From Mesotaenium endlicherianum (lineage: Eukaryota; Streptophyta; Zygnematophyceae; Zygnematales; Mesotaeniaceae), in NCBI GenBank assembly GCA_009602735.1, contig WELA01008529.1, positions 399,600 to 420,195 of the forward strand: a DNA stretch of 20,596 bases, in the 5' to 3' direction. The position numbers and the translations under genes are program-made. This document shows, piece by piece, positions 17,640 through 20,596 of the stretch. The notes beneath the pieces were generated by a model. The model was given only the letters and a program-made list of their open reading frames with translations. It was not told the origin of the DNA and made no database searches. How positions within the stretch are numbered: the stretch's first letter is position 1; each line of letters starts with the position of its first letter.

Positions 17640-20596
17640 GCAAGCTGTAGGGGAAGCGGAGGCTGCGCGGGCGGCGCTGGAGATGCTCCAAGGCGAGCTC
17701 CTGGCCCGGGACGCTGCGCTTGGAGAGGCGCACGCAAGTGCGGAGGGCGCGGAGGCGCGCGCACGCGAGCTCACGCAGGCGCTGGCTGTGCGCGAGAAGC
17801 AGCTGGAGGCGGCGCAGGGCGGGCTCGCCGCCCGGGCGGAGGAGGCGGCCCAAGAGGTGGAGGAGCGCGCGCGCGGCGCGCTAGCGCAGGCTGCCGAGGA
17901 GGTCGAGAAGCTGCAGGCGGCGCTCGACGGGTACCGCGAGGAGCTGGCTGCGCGCGACGCTGAGCTGGAGCAGGCGCAGGAAGAGCTTGCGCGCGCGCGC
18001 GAGAGTGCTGCAACAGCGGAGGCTGGCCTGGCTGACCTCCGTGCACAAGTGGCGGCGGAGGCTGAGAGCGCGCAGCAGGCCGCCCGCGTCGAGCTGGCGA
18101 GGGCGAGCGACGAGCTGGCGGCCCGGGGCCTGGAATTTGTACGACTTGAGGAGGAGGCGGCAAACCTGAGGCTGGAGGTGGCCGGCCGCAGCGAGGAGCT
18201 GGCGGAGGCCCGCAGGGAGCTGGCCGAGGCCAGGGAAGGGAAGGAGAAGGGTGAGCTCGACAATAAGGACTTGGAGACGCGCACTGCCGCCCGCGTTGCT
18301 GCGCTTGAAAGCGAGCTTGCGTCGGCAGTGGAGGCGTGCAAGCAGCACGAGGCGGGGCTGTCACAGCTGCAGGCTGAGAAGGAGCAGCTGCGGGCGGAGG
18401 CCGAGGCCGGGGCGGAGGCGAGGGAGAGGGCAGAGAGGGAGGCGGAGGGCGCGCAGGCGGGCAGCGCCGCGCGCGTGGCGCAGCTAGAGAAGAGCCTCGC
18501 GGCTGCGACGAAGACGTGCAAGCAGCAGAAGGAGCGGCTGGCAAAGCTGCGTTCGGAGAAGGAGCAGGTGGAGGGCGAGGCACGCGCGCAGGCGGAGCTC
18601 CAAGCCAAGGCGCTGGCGCGCGCCACCGGCGCAAGCGACAGTCTGGGGCAGGAGGCGGCGGGGCTGCGTGCGAAGGTGGAGGGCCTGCAGGCAGCGGCGG
18701 AGGGCGCACGCGCCGAGAGTGCACGCGCGCGCGCTGAGGCGGCCGAGCACACGGAGAGGGCGCAGGGCCTGCTCAGGGCGCGCGAGGAGGGGGGCGACGC
18801 GCACGTGGCGGCGGTGAGGGCCGCGGAGGCGCGCGTGGCTAGCCTGGAGAAGGAGGCTGCGCTCGAGCGGGCGACGGCAGGGGAGCTCCGCGAGCAGCTG
18901 CAGGCCAAGGAGCAGGTGCTGGTGTCTGTGAGGGAGCGCAAGGAGTGGCTGGAGAGCGAGAGGGAGCTCCTGCTGGAGGAGCGGGAGCGGCAGCAGGCTG
19001 CGGCGCAGGCGGAGGCGCAGGCGCTCGAGCAGCAGCACGCGACACAGGTGGCGGCTCTGCGTGGCGAGGTGGAAGAGAAGGCAAGAGAAGCAGAGGAGGC
19101 GAGGGCCAAGGCTGACGCAGGTGCCGGCGCCGCACAGGCGGCCGCCGCCGCTGCCGCAGCTGCCGCGGCTGCCCAGGCTGAGAGCAAAGTGGCAGCCATC
19201 AAGAAGCGTGCGAAGGAGCTCGTGGAGGACGCCAAGCAGAAAGCGGCCGCGCAGGTCCGGGCGGCGGAGGAGGCGCTCGCGGCCGCCCAGGAGGCCGCGA
19301 GCGCAAGCGAGGCGAGGGCTGCGGAGGAATTCACGGCCGTGCAGGGCCAGCTGGCGGCCGCCGAGGAACGCGCGCTGGCGGCGCAGGAGCGGGCCGAGCA
19401 GGCAGAGCGCGAGCTGCAGGCTGCGTCTGGCGTCCGCAACGCTGCCGCAACAGCGCTTGCAGAGGACACGCGCACCCTGAGAGAGGCCCTGGTGGCAGCG
19501 CAAGCTCGCGCAGATGCGCATGCGCGCGAGGCCGCCGCCCGGGTTGCTGCCCTGGAGGCCAGCCTCGCCGCGGCGGAGGCAGACAGCGCAAGCGCGCTTG
19601 ACAGGGCCGCCTCCGAGCTGGCCGAGAAGGAGGCCCGCGCGACGGCAGAGGCCGACGAGCTCCGGGCAGCCCTGGCTGCTGCAACTGCAGCCGCAGCTGC
19701 GGCCTCGGAGGCGACGGCAGCGGCGACGGAGGACGGCAAGGAGAGGCACGACGAGAGCGGCGCTACGTCTGCCGCAGCGGCGGCGTCGGGCAGGAGGAGG
19801 AGCAGCGAGGGGAGCTCGGTGGCCGGCGGCGGCGGGGAGGAGGCGGAGCAGCAGGTGCGCGAGGAGCTGGCCAAGGTGCAGGAGCAGGCGGCGTCGCTGC
19901 GGGAGAAGCTGCAGCGCGCCATCAAGAAGGGCAAGGGCATCGAGCAGCAGAAGCTGCAGCTGGAGAAGGACCTGGCAGCCATGGCCGCGGAGCTCCAAGC
20001 TCTCCGGGAGGCTGGGGCGGAGGCAGGGCCGGGGGCGGAAGGGCAGGGGGGGCCCAGCTCAGCTGCCTCCAGCGCAGCGGCAGCCGACGCTGAGGTGGCA
20101 GCCCTCAGGCTGGGCGCGTCACAGAAGGAGCAGCTTCTGCAGGCGGCGCTGGAGGGGCGGGCGCAGGCCGAGGCGCGCATCACAGAGCTCCAGGAGGAGC
20201 AGGAGGCCCTGGGCGCCTCGCTGGCGGAGAGCCGCGCGGCGCTGCAGGAGGCCCGCTCGGAGCTCGCCCGCGCGCACGAGGAGCTTGCGGGGCGCCAGCT
20301 GGAGTCGGCGGGAGCCATGGAGGCCGTGGAAGCTGCGGAGCGCGGGCAGGGCGAGGCGCGCGCGCAGCTGGAGGCGCTGGAGGCGCGGGCGGCGAGGGAG
20401 ACGCAGGAGGCGCGCGCGGTGCTGGAGGCAAGGGAGGGGGAGGTCAGGGGGTTGAGGGACCAGGTGGGCGCACTGGAGCACGCGCTGCAGGGCTCGCAGC
20501 TCGAGGTGGCGCGCCTGCAGGCAGCCGCAACGCGAGCAGCGGAGGAGGGCGGGGAACAGCTGCAGGCGGCGGTGGCGGAGGCGGAGCATCGCCGCG
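17640..20596 (+). repeat. apparently perfect copy of 8297-11253
   Basis: Constant offset of 9343 to the window end, again with no indel or mismatch that I noticed. It spans the point (10499) where the second piece begins, so it overlaps both earlier pieces: 19842-20596 is a third appearance of 10499-11253. It continues beyond the window. Confidence 0.95.
17641..20596 (+). CDS. redundant partial copy of coiled-coil gene (interior of exon 3)
   Basis: An open reading frame from the gap to the window edge with no stop, covering residues about 1288-2272 of the main product. It contains R2 (18073-19680), the 12-alanine run, the AIKKRAK island (from 19180) and AIKKGK motif 2 (19897-19974). Neither end is natural: the 5' side is the gap and the 3' side is the window edge. 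It is most simply the same exon seen in a third contig. Confidence 0.8.

Noticed and set aside
14068..20596. Tandem array of three paralogous coiled-coil genes
   Set aside because: Copies appear identical including introns, their borders are single Ns, and frames break at each border. Overlapping contigs explain this more simply.
1..20596. Prokaryotic features (operon, CRISPR, ribosome binding sites, insertion sequences)
   Set aside because: Spliceosomal introns, giant single gene, long AT-balanced upstream region and absence of compact gene packing all point to a eukaryotic nuclear genome. The short repeats in exon 3 are coiled-coil codons, not spacer-repeat arrays.

Overview
The window is eukaryotic nuclear DNA. 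GC-rich coding sequence is broken by GT-AG introns and preceded by about 3.8 kb of AT-balanced non-coding sequence. The main gene carries two signatures that I associate, from memory, with large plant coiled-coil proteins: an N-terminal 'DLL-AG-basic-basic-L-aromatic-basic' start, and an internal 'LREKL..AIKKGK...QQ' motif (TNO1-like and related myosin-heavy-chain-like proteins of land plants). I therefore infer a green plant, perhaps a streptophyte alga. This is inference, not a database result.

Layout. Positions 1-49 are an (AG)n microsatellite. Positions 50-3780 hold no gene I can recognise, only a C/T-rich tract, a pair of E2F-like sites, a weak tRNA/SINE-like stretch and two weak exon-like fragments on the minus strand. 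From about 3898 a single plus-strand gene runs to the end of the first contiguous piece at 14066. My model has five exons: 3901-3939, 4043-4633, 5067-12423, 13002-13192 and 13819-14066. All four introns are GT...AG and every junction keeps the reading frame. The product is at least 2808 residues. It has a short basic N-terminus, about 220 residues of acidic Ser/Pro-rich linker, then about 2500 residues of Glu/Ala/Leu/Gln-rich coiled coil. The coiled coil contains a diverged internal duplication of about 500-600 residues. The C-terminus is not in the window.

The most important structural fact is at assembly level. A single N lies at 14067 and another at 17639. The sequence after each N repeats what came before: 14068-17635 equals 10499-14066 (offset 3569, introns included), and 17640-20596 equals 8297-11253 (offset 9343). 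Offsets are constant and I saw no mismatch. Both junctions fall exactly at an N and break the reading frame. The simplest reading is three overlapping contigs of one locus laid end to end, not three gene copies. The real locus in this window is probably about 14 kb, and everything from 14068 on is redundant.

I find no operon, CRISPR array, rRNA, confident tRNA or mobile-element gene. No new multi-gene system is visible. The biology of interest is the giant coiled-coil protein: its basic 'AIKK' islands, internal repeats and possible alternative splicing.
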